Shown: positions 1-6,034 of the stretch, piece after piece
How the letters are laid out: each line of letters starts with the position of its first letter
Position numbering within the stretch: position 1 is the first letter of the stretch
From: JBDIAR01 sp039812545
Lineage (GTDB): Bacteria; Actinomycetota; Actinomycetes; Actinomycetales; Dermatophilaceae
Assembly: GCA_039812545.1 (NCBI GenBank)
Contig: JBDIAR010000146.1
Coordinates: forward strand, 1 to 8,501
Direction: 5' to 3'
DNA: 8,501 nucleotides
Translations under genes and position numbers: made by a program
Notes under the pieces: generated by a model
Told to the model about the DNA's origin: nothing
The model's input: the letters and a program-made list of their open reading frames with translations, nothing else
Database searches by the model: none

Positions 1-100
1 CGGACGGGCCTGGGCGATCGACACTTTCGCCCGATGGGGCGATTTTGGTGGCCGGACGGGCCTGGGCGATCGACACTTTCGCCCGATGGGGCGATTTTGG
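1..100. repeat. Two tandem copies of a 52-bp intergenic repeat
   Basis: A 48-bp sequence at 1-48 recurs without mismatch at 53-100, separated by four bases (period 52). It may continue to the left of the window. Each copy contains GGGCGA (12-17 in copy 1), TCGCCC (27-32) and a second GGGCGA (37-42), followed by TTTT (43-46). TCGCCC can pair with either GGGCGA; the second pairing gives a 6-bp stem, a GATG loop and a T-run, which looks like an intrinsic terminator read on the plus strand. It is non-coding as far as I can tell. It could be a terminator for a gene to the left, or a member of a dispersed genomic repeat family. Confidence 0.85.
27..46 (+). terminator. Hairpin plus T-run within repeat copy 1
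   Basis: TCGCCC (27-32), loop GATG, GGGCGA (37-42), then TTTT (43-46). The same structure recurs at 79-98 in copy 2. The form fits a Rho-independent terminator for a plus-strand gene lying left of the window. The T-run is short, so this is a prediction only. Confidence 0.45.
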
Positions 101-103
101 AGT

Positions 104-133
104 GCGGGGCGGGGGCGAGGCGGGGCGGGGGCG
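104..133 (+). other. G-quadruplex-forming G-rich direct repeat
   Basis: A 14-bp sequence at 104-117 is repeated at 120-133. On the plus strand this gives four G-runs of 4-5 (106-109, 111-115, 122-125, 127-131) with loops of 1, 6 and 1 nt, meeting the usual intramolecular quadruplex pattern. It lies about 35 bp past the arsR stop codon, so an arsR read-through transcript would be C-rich here. A role in termination or as a replication/polymerase obstacle is inference. Confidence 0.6.
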
Positions 134-167
134 GATCGGGCCTTCGTTCGGCGGTGGGTCGGCCAGG

Positions 168-533
168 TCAGCAGCAGGGAGTGGCCGGGAGGTCGAGGAA
201 GGCGCGGACGGCGGCGAGGGATTCGGGACGAACGGTCCAGTGCACCCACCGGCCGCGCTTGTAGCGGGCGACCAGCCCGGCGTCGTGCAGCTTGTGCATG
301 TGGAACGACAGGGTCGGCTGGCTGATCCCGAGCGCCGCGGGCAAATGGCAGGCGCACGCGGTCCCGCCCTCGGACTGGGCCAGATAGCGCAGCAGCCGGA
401 CGCGGGTCGGATCGGCGAGCGCCTTGAACACCCCCGCCAGAGCGTCCGCCTCGCGGGCGGGCAGCAACTCGCAGTCCGCTCCCGGGCAGCAGACGTCGAC
501 GTCGATAGCCGCTGCTGTGCCCGGTGTCGCCAT
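168..533 (-). CDS. ArsR/SmtB-family metal(loid)-responsive repressor
   Basis: A 121-residue winged-helix repressor, a usual length for ArsR/SmtB proteins. The DNA-binding part is clear: FKALADPTRVRLLRYL (36-51), then recognition helix GISQPTLSFHMHKLHDAGLV (69-88) and wing residues RYKRGRWVHW (90-99). Candidate thiol ligands are C15/C16, C21, C60/C62 in the helix that usually carries the ELCVC motif (here ACACHL), and a terminal C120/C121 pair. An N-terminal C15-C16 pair acting with a cysteine in that helix is the arsenite site known in Corynebacterium glutamicum ArsR, so As(III) or a similar soft metal is the likely ligand. I chose the ATG at 533 because a -10 box TACGGT lies exactly 7 nt upstream (leaderless start) and it places the cysteine pair at 15/16; the reading frame stays open far upstream but crosses the neighbouring gene. 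A palindromic operator sits just upstream, so self-repression is expected. No arsenic exporter or reductase is visible in the window. Confidence 0.9.
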   Translation of the reverse strand: MATPGTAAAIDVDVCCPGADCELLPAREADALAGVFKALADPTRVRLLRYLAQSEGGTACACHLPAALGISQPTLSFHMHKLHDAGLVARYKRGRWVHWTVRPESLAAVRAFLDLPATPCC

Positions 534-540
534 GGCGCAC

Positions 541-570
541 ACCGTACCCGCCCGTATCAACGAACGTCCA
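541..570 (-). promoter_or_regulatory. arsR promoter (leaderless)
   Basis: Read on the minus strand: -10 TACGGT (541-546), 7 nt before the arsR ATG at 533, so the start of transcription probably coincides with the start codon. A weak -35, TGGACG (565-570), lies 18 bp further up. No Shine-Dalgarno sequence is present. The -35 is covered by the palindrome at 553-574. Confidence 0.5.
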
Positions 571-574
571 TACG
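553..574. promoter_or_regulatory. Palindromic operator, probably for ArsR
   Basis: A 22-bp dyad: half-site CGTATnnACG, a central AA, then CGTnnATACG. All 16 specified bases are symmetric; only the n positions break symmetry. It lies 20 bp upstream of the arsR start and over its -35, a position that would block the promoter. Size and position fit ArsR/SmtB operators. It also lies upstream of the divergent ankyrin gene (start 642), which it could affect. Confidence 0.6.
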
Positions 575-628
575 CGCATCGACGCGCCAGATCAGGTATG
601 CCGGGACGCACGGGCCCGGAAGCGCTGG

Positions 629-634
629 CAGACT
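629..634 (+). promoter_or_regulatory. -10 box of a leaderless start for the ankyrin gene
   Basis: CAGACT keeps the two most important -10 positions (A2, T6) and lies 7 nt before the GTG at 642, the same spacing seen for arsR and the TauE-like gene. There is no Shine-Dalgarno sequence. I see no good -35. Confidence 0.35.
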
Positions 635-641
635 CACCGGG

Positions 642-1016
642 GTGAGCCTCACGCCGGAACAGACCGAACGGGTCGTCGCCATCGCACGTGACCTCGCCCG
701 CGAGGGCCGAACTGCGGAGCTCGCCGAGTTCCTCGACCACGGTGTCCCGGTCGAGGCGGAGGACGGCGACGGCAACACGCTGCTCATGCTCGCGGCATAC
801 CACGACCGGATCGACACGGTCACCATGCTCCTGACCCGCGGCGCCGATCCGAACCGGCTCAACACCCGCAGCCAGTCGATCATCGCCGGCGCGCTGTTCA
901 AGGGCGCCGACGAGGTCGTGCGCGCACTCGTGGCGGCCGGCGCCGACCTCGACGCGGGGACGCCCTCGGCTCGCGAGGCTGCCGGTCTGTTCGGCCGCAA
1001 TCACCTGCTGCGCTGA
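642..1016 (+). CDS. Small ankyrin-repeat protein (catalase-associated type)
   Basis: A 124-residue soluble protein made almost wholly of ankyrin repeats. Repeat 1 spans about 22-42 (ELAEFLDHGVPVEAED), repeat 2 about 43-74 (GNTLLMLAAYHDRIDTVTMLLTRGADPN), repeat 3 about 77-106 (ALFKGADEVVRALVAAGADLD), with a short capping helix at the end. There is no signal peptide, membrane segment or enzyme domain, so it should act as a cytoplasmic protein-binding module. It converges on the catalase gene with 18 bp between stops. Ankyrin proteins beside catalases are known: Pseudomonas aeruginosa AnkB is needed for full KatB activity, and Campylobacter jejuni Cj1386 helps deliver heme to KatA. A similar helper role is inference from that linkage. 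The GTG start at 642 is chosen because the first residues fit the family and a -10-like box lies 7 nt upstream; the frame is open further upstream but overlaps arsR. Confidence 0.85.
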   Translation: MSLTPEQTERVVAIARDLAREGRTAELAEFLDHGVPVEAEDGDGNTLLMLAAYHDRIDTVTMLLTRGADPNRLNTRSQSIIAGALFKGADEVVRALVAAGADLDAGTPSAREAAGLFGRNHLLR

Positions 1017-1029
1017 AACCCCCGCGCAG
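1008..1029. terminator. Hairpin between convergent ankyrin and catalase genes
   Basis: CTGCGC (1008-1013) pairs with GCGCAG (1024-1029) around a 10-nt loop. It covers the ankyrin stop codon and reaches to within 6 bp of the catalase stop, so it could end transcription from both sides. There is no T-run, as is common in actinobacteria. A second, weaker CCGC/GCGG hairpin follows at 1032-1043. Confidence 0.4.
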
Positions 1030-1034
1030 AACCG

Positions 1035-2531
1035 CTACTGCGGACCGGTGTCGTCCTTCGCCCCGGCCTTCAGCGCGTCGATCGCGGCCCGAACCCCCGC
1101 CCCGTAGGCCGGGTCGGCCTGAGTGCAGTTGTGAATGTGCCGCTCCACGGTCGCCGGTGACGCGCCGTCGATCGCCCGAGCCGTGTTGTCGAAAAGCGCC
1201 TGCCGTTGCTGCGGATTCATCAGCCGGAACAGATCGCCCGGCTGCTCGAAGTAGTTGTCGTCGTCGGCTCGGAAGTCGAACCGATCCGCGACATCGCCAA
1301 CTGCGAGCGCAGGTTCCCGGTATGCCGGTTGCTCCTGCCAGCGCCCGTAGCTGTTGGGCTCGATCCCGGGGGTCGGCTCGCTGTGCAACCGCATCGCGCC
1401 GTCGCGGTGGTAGCTGTTCGGCCGGGCCACGCCCTGCGGCGCGTTGACCGGGATCTGGTGGTGGTTGACGCCGAGCCGGTACCGCTGGGCGTCGCCGTAC
1501 GAGAAGAGCCGGCCCTGCAGCATACGGTCCGGACTGACGGAGATCCCGGGGACGAGATGGGCCGGGTTGAACGCGGCCTGCTCGACCTCGGCGTGATAGT
1601 TCTCCGGGTTGCGGTTGAGTTCGAACTCGCCCACCTCGATCAGCGGATAGTCCTTCTTGCTCCACACCTTCGTCAAGTCGAACGGGTGGAACCGGTAGGT
1701 CGCCGCGTCGGCCTCCGGCATGATCTGGACGTACATCGTCCACTTCGGGAAGTCCCCGCGTTCGATCGCCTCGAACAGATCGCGCTGGTGCGATTCGCGA
1801 TCCCCGCCGATGAGCTCGGCGGCCTGCGCGTCGGTGAGGTTCTCGATGCCCTGCTGGGTGCGCAGGTGAAACTTGACCCACACCCGCGTGCCGTCCGCGT
1901 TGACGAACGAGTAGGTGTGCGAACCGAATCCGTGCATGTGCCGGTACGACTTCGGTATGCCGCGGTCCGACATCACGATCGTCACCTGGTGGAGCGCCTC
2001 GGGCAGGTTGGTCCAGAAGTCCCAGTTGTTCTCGGGATCGCGCAGATTCGTCTTCGGATCGCGCTTGACCGCGTGGTTGAGGTCGGGGAACTTCAACGGG
2101 TCGCGGAAGAAGAACACCGGCGTGTTGTTGCCGACGAGGTCCCAATTGCCCTCGTCCGTATAGAACTTCATGGCGAAGCCGCGGATGTCGCGCTCCGCGT
2201 CGGCGGCGCCCCGCTCCCCCGCGACCGTCGAGAAGCGCAGGAACATCGGCGTCTGCTTGCCGACCTCGGCGAAGATGGAAGCCCGCGTGTACCGCGTGAT
2301 GTCGTGGGTCACCGTGAAGGTGCCGTATGCCGCGGAACCCTTGGCGTGCATCCGGCGCTCGGGGATCACCTCGCGGTCGAAGTGCGCCAGCTTCTCCAGG
2401 AACCACAGATCCTGCAAGAGCATCGGCCCACGCGGACCGGCGGTGAGCGAGTTCTGGTTCTCGGCGACGGGTGCGCCGGCGACCGTGGTCAGCGGCTCGG
2501 TGTTACCGGGGGTCTTCGCGTTCTCAGACAT
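1035..2531 (-). CDS. katA: Monofunctional heme catalase (small-subunit, clade 3 type)
   Basis: A 498-residue catalase that breaks down hydrogen peroxide to water and oxygen in the cytoplasm. Key residues are all in place: distal H62 in RRMHAKGSAAYG, N135 in VGNNTPVFF, and the proximal heme ligand Y345 in RLFSYGDAQRYRLG. The spacings 62/135/345 match those of human catalase (75/148/358). The sequence runs from the N-terminal arm through the beta-barrel to a C-terminal helical region (about 435-490) and lacks the extra flavodoxin-like domain of large-subunit catalases, so it is the small, probably NADPH-binding type. The ATG at 2531 has a good Shine-Dalgarno (GAGGAG, 7-nt gap). It lies between a convergent ankyrin-repeat gene and a divergent TauE-like permease. 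It looks intact. The small-subunit call is firm; the symbol katA is by family custom. Confidence 0.97.
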   Translation of the reverse strand: MSENAKTPGNTEPLTTVAGAPVAENQNSLTAGPRGPMLLQDLWFLEKLAHFDREVIPERRMHAKGSAAYGTFTVTHDITRYTRASIFAEVGKQTPMFLRFSTVAGERGAADAERDIRGFAMKFYTDEGNWDLVGNNTPVFFFRDPLKFPDLNHAVKRDPKTNLRDPENNWDFWTNLPEALHQVTIVMSDRGIPKSYRHMHGFGSHTYSFVNADGTRVWVKFHLRTQQGIENLTDAQAAELIGGDRESHQRDLFEAIERGDFPKWTMYVQIMPEADAATYRFHPFDLTKVWSKKDYPLIEVGEFELNRNPENYHAEVEQAAFNPAHLVPGISVSPDRMLQGRLFSYGDAQRYRLGVNHHQIPVNAPQGVARPNSYHRDGAMRLHSEPTPGIEPNSYGRWQEQPAYREPALAVGDVADRFDFRADDDNYFEQPGDLFRLMNPQQRQALFDNTARAIDGASPATVERHIHNCTQADPAYGAGVRAAIDALKAGAKDDTGPQ

Positions 2532-2537
2532 CGTCGG

Positions 2538-2543
2538 CTCCTC
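2538..2543 (-). promoter_or_regulatory. Shine-Dalgarno of the catalase gene
   Basis: GAGGAG on the minus strand, 6-7 nt before the ATG at 2531. It fixes the catalase start and contrasts with the SD-less neighbours. Confidence 0.8.
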
Positions 2544-2570
2544 ACGCGGATGGGCCCTGCTCGAACGCCC

Positions 2571-2576
2571 AGTCTA
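2571..2576 (-). promoter_or_regulatory. Candidate catalase -10 box
   Basis: TAGACT on the minus strand fits TANNNT and would give a 5' leader of roughly 33 nt containing the Shine-Dalgarno. I see no convincing -35 and no clear OxyR or Fur-type palindrome nearby. Confidence 0.35.
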
Positions 2577-2631
2577 AGGCGCCCGGCTGTACCCCGACAT
2601 CCTCACGGCAACGGGCCCACCGCACCCCTGA

Positions 2632-2637
2632 TACGTT
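2632..2637 (+). promoter_or_regulatory. -10 box of a leaderless start for the TauE-like permease
   Basis: TACGTT fits TANNNT and ends exactly 7 nt before the GTG at 2645, the classic leaderless arrangement. No Shine-Dalgarno precedes the GTG. This supports the chosen start. Confidence 0.5.
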
Positions 2638-2644
2638 CGGCTGC

Positions 2645-3397
2645 GTGTCCAGCGTCGAACCGTCGTGGTGGCCGCTGTTCGCGGCGGCGCTCGCGGCGTG
2701 TCTGGGTGCAGTCCTGCAGCGGTCCACCGGTATGGGTTTCGCGCTCGTCACGGCACCTTTCCTGGTGCTGGCCCTCGGCCCGGTCGACGGGATCATCGTC
2801 ACCAATGCGGGTTCGGTCCTGACCTCCTCACTGACGGCCTACCAGCTGAGGCGGGACCTCGATAGTGACCGATTGCGCTGGCTCCTGCCGGCGGGCCTGA
2901 TCGGGTGCGTACCCGGCGCCCTGGTCGTGCGGTTGCTGCCCGCGGCCTGGATCGGCCTGATCGTCGGGGTGATCGTGCTGATCGCTCTGCTGGTGTCCCT
3001 GATGGCACCTGCCGGCCGGCTGCCCGATGGCGGGCGAACCCGGGCCGCAACGGGATTGATCTCCGGTTTCATGAATGCTTCTGCGGGAGTTGGCGGTCCG
3101 GCCCTTGCCGCGTATGCCAGGAGTACCGCCTGGGCCCGACCGAAATTCGCCGGCACCGTGGCGGTGATCTTCGCCGCCCAGGGGCTGGCGTCGATCCTGT
3201 TCAAGGCGCACCTGCCCCGGTTCCCCGCATTGGGGTGGCCGCTGCTGCTCGCGGCGATCGTCGTGGGTCTTGCGCTGGGCGAGAAGCTGCACGACCGCCT
3301 CAACGACAAGGCGGCGATGCACCTGGTGATGGGGCTCGCCCTGCTCGGCACGACGGCGGCCCTCGTCAAGGCCGTGATCGCGCTACTCGCCGGCTGA
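2645..3397 (+). CDS. TauE/SafE-family membrane permease (sulfite/anion exporter type)
   Basis: A 250-residue inner-membrane protein with about seven or eight hydrophobic segments (roughly 10-27, 31-49, 78-97, 101-121, 135-158, 168-187, 196-213, 226-248). The two halves each carry a small-residue-rich re-entrant-like motif: QRSTGMGFALVTAPFLVLA (25-43) and GFMNASAGVGGPALAAYAR (141-159), the internal duplication typical of the TauE/SafE family. Members export sulfite, sulfoacetate or other small anions; the substrate here cannot be read from the sequence. A link to sulfur metabolism is weakly suggested by cysE in the same window, but the two are far apart and not an operon. The GTG start is supported by a -10 box 7 nt upstream; an upstream extension would run through the catalase promoter. 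Its last 15 bp overlap the 3' end of the convergent hydrolase gene. Confidence 0.85.
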   Translation: MSSVEPSWWPLFAAALAACLGAVLQRSTGMGFALVTAPFLVLALGPVDGIIVTNAGSVLTSSLTAYQLRRDLDSDRLRWLLPAGLIGCVPGALVVRLLPAAWIGLIVGVIVLIALLVSLMAPAGRLPDGGRTRAATGLISGFMNASAGVGGPALAAYARSTAWARPKFAGTVAVIFAAQGLASILFKAHLPRFPALGWPLLLAAIVVGLALGEKLHDRLNDKAAMHLVMGLALLGTTAALVKAVIALLAG

Positions 3398-5929
3398 CCA
3401 GCCCGGAGCGCCCGCCGAACCAGCCGATCCCGCCGCGACACGGTCCTCCACCTCGCGAAGGATGTCGAGGAAGCGCCGGTCGGACAAGTACCCCGTGTGC
3501 GTCCGAATCGGCGGCGGCGGTTGGGCGAATACGTGCACGCTCGTCGACGGATCGGTCAACACGAGATCCACGGCGGGGATGCCGACGACGCCGCCGACGT
3601 AATCGGTCGGGTAGACGACGTTGACCCACCCCAGGGACGCCAGCGAATGCGACGGTGCGGCAATGTCTTTGATCCGACGTCGGCTCCAGTATGCCGGGAA
3701 CACCTCGCCATACAGCTTGCGCAACGGCGAACCGAAGGTCACGAGCGCGAACTCAGGCGCGACGGGACCCCGTAGCCGGCTCTGCAGGGCCGCGGCGCCG
3801 GCGATGACCGACCCCTGGGAGTGACCCGCCACGACGACCTGACCACCGTTGGCGCGCAACCACCAGACCCGCCGCAGCAGCTCGGGGACGGCACGTTCGG
3901 CATAACAGGGTGGCGCGAACGGGTGGAACGCTCTCGGCCAGAACGTCCCGACGTCCCACAGCGCACCGATCACCTTGCGGCTGTTGAGTTTTCGCCACGA
4001 CAAGGCGATGAAGGCCAAGAGCGCCGGCGGGATGAGCAGGGTCAGCCGGGTGGCCGCGTCGACACCCGCGCCCTCGACGGTGGAGTTCAGGACCCACACC
4101 CGCCACCAGAAGTAGAGCGCGATGAGGACTGCCACGAAAGCCATCGCGTTCGCCATCGAGGACACGTATCGCGCCGACCCGGCCAGGTAGTTCCAGCGGG
4201 CCACCGACTTCAGCCAGGTCTGGTCCTCGTCCCGTTCGAGACGCTGGGCAGCCGTGGCGACCCGTCGGGTCCGACTACGCCGACGGGCCGGGAAACGTTG
4301 GGGCATCGCCGAATACAGCCACTGCGCGATGGGCCCACCTGTTGCGCGCAGGTCTTGCGTGAAGGTGGTCGCCTCCGTGCCGTACCCGTCTCGCACGTGC
4401 TCGTATGCCGTCCGCAGCCGCCGCCCGTACCCGGCCCGCCACCAGGCGTAGCCGAAGACGGCCAACCACGCCAGGACCATGATCAGCCCGGTCCACAGCA
4501 TGTACGACAGTACGGCCGGGACGATCAGCGGCAGGTGGATGACCGTGCTGCCGTCGTTCGGCTCGATCAGCTTCGACCCGATCACATACGAGACTCTCCC
4601 CCGGTCCGCGAGCCACTGGGCGACATAGGTCAGCAGGGCGAGCAGAACCACTTGCGCGACGACCACGCCGAGCACAGCGAAGGTGGACGGCGCCACCCGG
4701 CCGATCCGCTCGTCCCGGGACGTACCCCGTGAGCGCACCAGACGCCCGACGTGGCCTGGGAATTGCCAGGCCCCGCGCAACGCCGCGGGCGTGTCGACGA
4801 CCCAGAGCGGCACGATCAGGACCACGACGACCAGCCAGGTCGCGTTGACGGCGTCACGGATGCCGGGTGCCTGTCCGGCGTAGACCGCCGACGGCTCGGT
4901 GGTCGCGACGGCGGCGCCGATCTCGACGAGGAGGGCCAGGATCGCCGCGGCGAGAACGAACATCGAGGGCCGCTGGTCGCGCAGGTCGACCGACGCCACC
5001 GCGACGGCGCCGAGCGCGGCAACGCCGGCCAGCACCAGACCGATCGCGCTCAGCCCCGCCGGTCCGCGGACCTGGAACGCCTCCTCGATCGCGCGAAGGC
5101 AGAACCCGAGCAGCAGGGCGGTGGTCGCGGACGCGATCGCCAGATGGAGGCGATCGAGGCGGGCGTGCGCGTCGCCACCCTTCCAGAACTCGGGGTCGGC
5201 AAGACCGTCCGGCAGATGCGCCGCCGAGGCGTGGGCCCGCGCTGAGTCTCGGGTGGAGTTGCCGTTGCGCCGGGCCAGCTCGGGTGGCGGCACATCCTCG
5301 TACCGGCTGCGGGTTCGCCAGGACAACACGGCGAAGAACGCGATGACGGCGACGAGGAGCGTTGCCCCGGCGGCCAATCGGTGTGCCGGATTCGCCGGGA
5401 GATCCCCGAATGTCAGCGGGGTCAGCCACCAACTGCTCGACGCACAGCCCCGTTGAGCGCCGCATTGGTATGCCAGAACGTCCAGTCCCAGCAACCCCAA
5501 GGTGCTGATCGCGCTCACCGTCAACGCCAGTGCGGCCCAGCGGGCGGCCGCCAGGCGGATGAGGGCGACCGGGCGATGCCCACCCCGGGACGGCGGCGGC
5601 GACGCCCAGCCGGCCAGGTTCGCGAACAGACACGGCAGCAAGAAGATCCACAGCGCCCGGGTTCGGCTGCGCGAGGTGAGAGCACCCCAGGAGTACGCCT
5701 CCACGTGCCGCTCCGCTTGACCGGCCACGGCCTCGTCGACCGGCCGGTAGAACCCCGCCGCCGCATCGCCGGCAACCCGGCGGGAGCGCGCCCCGTCGAG
5801 CATCGACTCCGGCGTCGCGCCGCCCACGCCGTGAACCCGGATCTGGGTCACGCCAGCGGCGTCCCCGAGGTCGATCGCCTCGCGGATCGACTCGTCGAAC
5901 TCAGCCGGCATACGAGGCTCGCACGGCAT
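3383..5929 (-). CDS. Large polytopic membrane protein with split alpha/beta-hydrolase motifs
   Basis: An 848-residue protein in which lipase/esterase-like elements flank a long membrane region. Near the N-terminus is a strand with HGVGG (H33-G37), then VAGDAAAGFYRP (53-64). There follow about ten hydrophobic segments (roughly 94-109, 128-151, 184-203, 261-281, 292-313, 323-342, 362-380, 416-439, 465-496, 591-611, 629-644). The C-terminal part has the nucleophile elbow GHSQG (S704), FGSPL (733-737), a possible acid D776 in YPTDYVGG and a His in THTGYLSD (H811). A serine hydrolase at the membrane, acting perhaps on lipids or esters, is inferred; the substrate is unknown. The conserved-looking block WDVGTFWPRAFHPFAPPCY (658-676) precedes the elbow. 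I chose the ATG at 5929 because GAGG lies 6 nt upstream; a GTG at 5941 (852 residues) and an ATG at 5911 are alternatives. A CRP-type site lies just upstream. Confidence 0.85.
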   Translation of the reverse strand: MPCEPRMPAEFDESIREAIDLGDAAGVTQIRVHGVGGATPESMLDGARSRRVAGDAAAGFYRPVDEAVAGQAERHVEAYSWGALTSRSRTRALWIFLLPCLFANLAGWASPPPSRGGHRPVALIRLAAARWAALALTVSAISTLGLLGLDVLAYQCGAQRGCASSSWWLTPLTFGDLPANPAHRLAAGATLLVAVIAFFAVLSWRTRSRYEDVPPPELARRNGNSTRDSARAHASAAHLPDGLADPEFWKGGDAHARLDRLHLAIASATTALLLGFCLRAIEEAFQVRGPAGLSAIGLVLAGVAALGAVAVASVDLRDQRPSMFVLAAAILALLVEIGAAVATTEPSAVYAGQAPGIRDAVNATWLVVVVLIVPLWVVDTPAALRGAWQFPGHVGRLVRSRGTSRDERIGRVAPSTFAVLGVVVAQVVLLALLTYVAQWLADRGRVSYVIGSKLIEPNDGSTVIHLPLIVPAVLSYMLWTGLIMVLAWLAVFGYAWWRAGYGRRLRTAYEHVRDGYGTEATTFTQDLRATGGPIAQWLYSAMPQRFPARRRSRTRRVATAAQRLERDEDQTWLKSVARWNYLAGSARYVSSMANAMAFVAVLIALYFWWRVWVLNSTVEGAGVDAATRLTLLIPPALLAFIALSWRKLNSRKVIGALWDVGTFWPRAFHPFAPPCYAERAVPELLRRVWWLRANGGQVVVAGHSQGSVIAGAAALQSRLRGPVAPEFALVTFGSPLRKLYGEVFPAYWSRRRIKDIAAPSHSLASLGWVNVVYPTDYVGGVVGIPAVDLVLTDPSTSVHVFAQPPPPIRTHTGYLSDRRFLDILREVEDRVAAGSAGSAGAPGWSAGE

Positions 5930-5950
5930 ACCAGACCTCACACGGCATAC
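5907..5950 (-). repeat. Three closely spaced GTATGCC copies at the hydrolase start
   Basis: On the minus strand GTATGCC occurs at 5944-5950, 5925-5931 and 5907-5913, with 19- and 18-bp spacing, each followed by G. Two copies contain in-frame ATG codons (5929 and 5911) that could start the hydrolase. The same 7-mer is strongly over-represented across the window, but this is its only cluster. Confidence 0.7.
5936..5939 (-). promoter_or_regulatory. Weak Shine-Dalgarno selecting the hydrolase ATG
   Basis: GAGG on the minus strand, 6 nt before the ATG at 5929. The alternative starts at 5941 (GTG) and 5911 (ATG) lack such a sequence. Confidence 0.45.
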
Positions 5951-5956
5951 GGGACA

Positions 5957-5974
5957 GTGTGACGCCAGTCACAC
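5957..5974. promoter_or_regulatory. CRP/GlxR-type cAMP-receptor binding site
   Basis: Perfect inverted repeat GTGTGAC-GCCA-GTCACAC, containing TGTGA-N6-TCACA, the CRP-family consensus (CRP in enterics and mycobacteria, GlxR in corynebacteria). It lies in the 105-bp gap between cysE and the hydrolase gene, 27 bp upstream of the chosen hydrolase start, so it would act on that gene's promoter. Whether it activates or represses depends on the unmapped transcription start. Confidence 0.7.
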
Positions 5975-6003
5975 CTTGACGCCATGAGGAGTCCGCAACG
6001 GCG

Positions 6004-6032
6004 GCGCTGATACCGCGGGCGGTACGAAGCGC
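6004..6032. terminator. Hairpin after cysE
   Basis: TACCGC (6011-6016) pairs with GCGGTA (6019-6024), and GCGCT (6004-6008) pairs with AGCGC (6028-6032) outside a small internal bulge, giving an 11-bp stem that starts 2 nt past the cysE stop. There is no T-run. This is probably the cysE terminator. The 14-bp inner palindrome could alternatively be an operator. Confidence 0.5.
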
Positions 6033-6034
6033 GC

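Noticed and set aside
34..325. Small plus-strand frames over the tandem repeat and G-rich block
   Set aside because: They are made of repeat and Gly/Arg-rich translation with no start signal, and run antisense into arsR.
45..641. Upstream extension of the ankyrin reading frame
   Set aside because: It overlaps arsR on the other strand and the operator, and the sequence is low-complexity until the ankyrin repeats begin.
534..1004. Upstream extension of the arsR reading frame to 1004
   Set aside because: It would run through the whole ankyrin gene and both promoters; a leaderless start with the proper cysteine position exists at 533.
898..2406. Long minus-strand frame of 502 codons overlapping the catalase
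   Set aside because: Out-of-frame translation of the catalase, rich in Arg/Gly/Pro. The catalase frame holds all the catalytic residues.
1206..2822. Very long open frame on the plus strand opposite the catalase (538 codons)
   Set aside because: It is the antisense shadow of a clear catalase gene in G+C-rich DNA; the translation is Arg/Val-rich without a recognisable fold.
3821..4732. Plus-strand frame of 303 codons inside the hydrolase gene
   Set aside because: Antisense shadow: Arg/Pro/Asp-rich, no domain, and it starts inside the well-supported hydrolase sequence.
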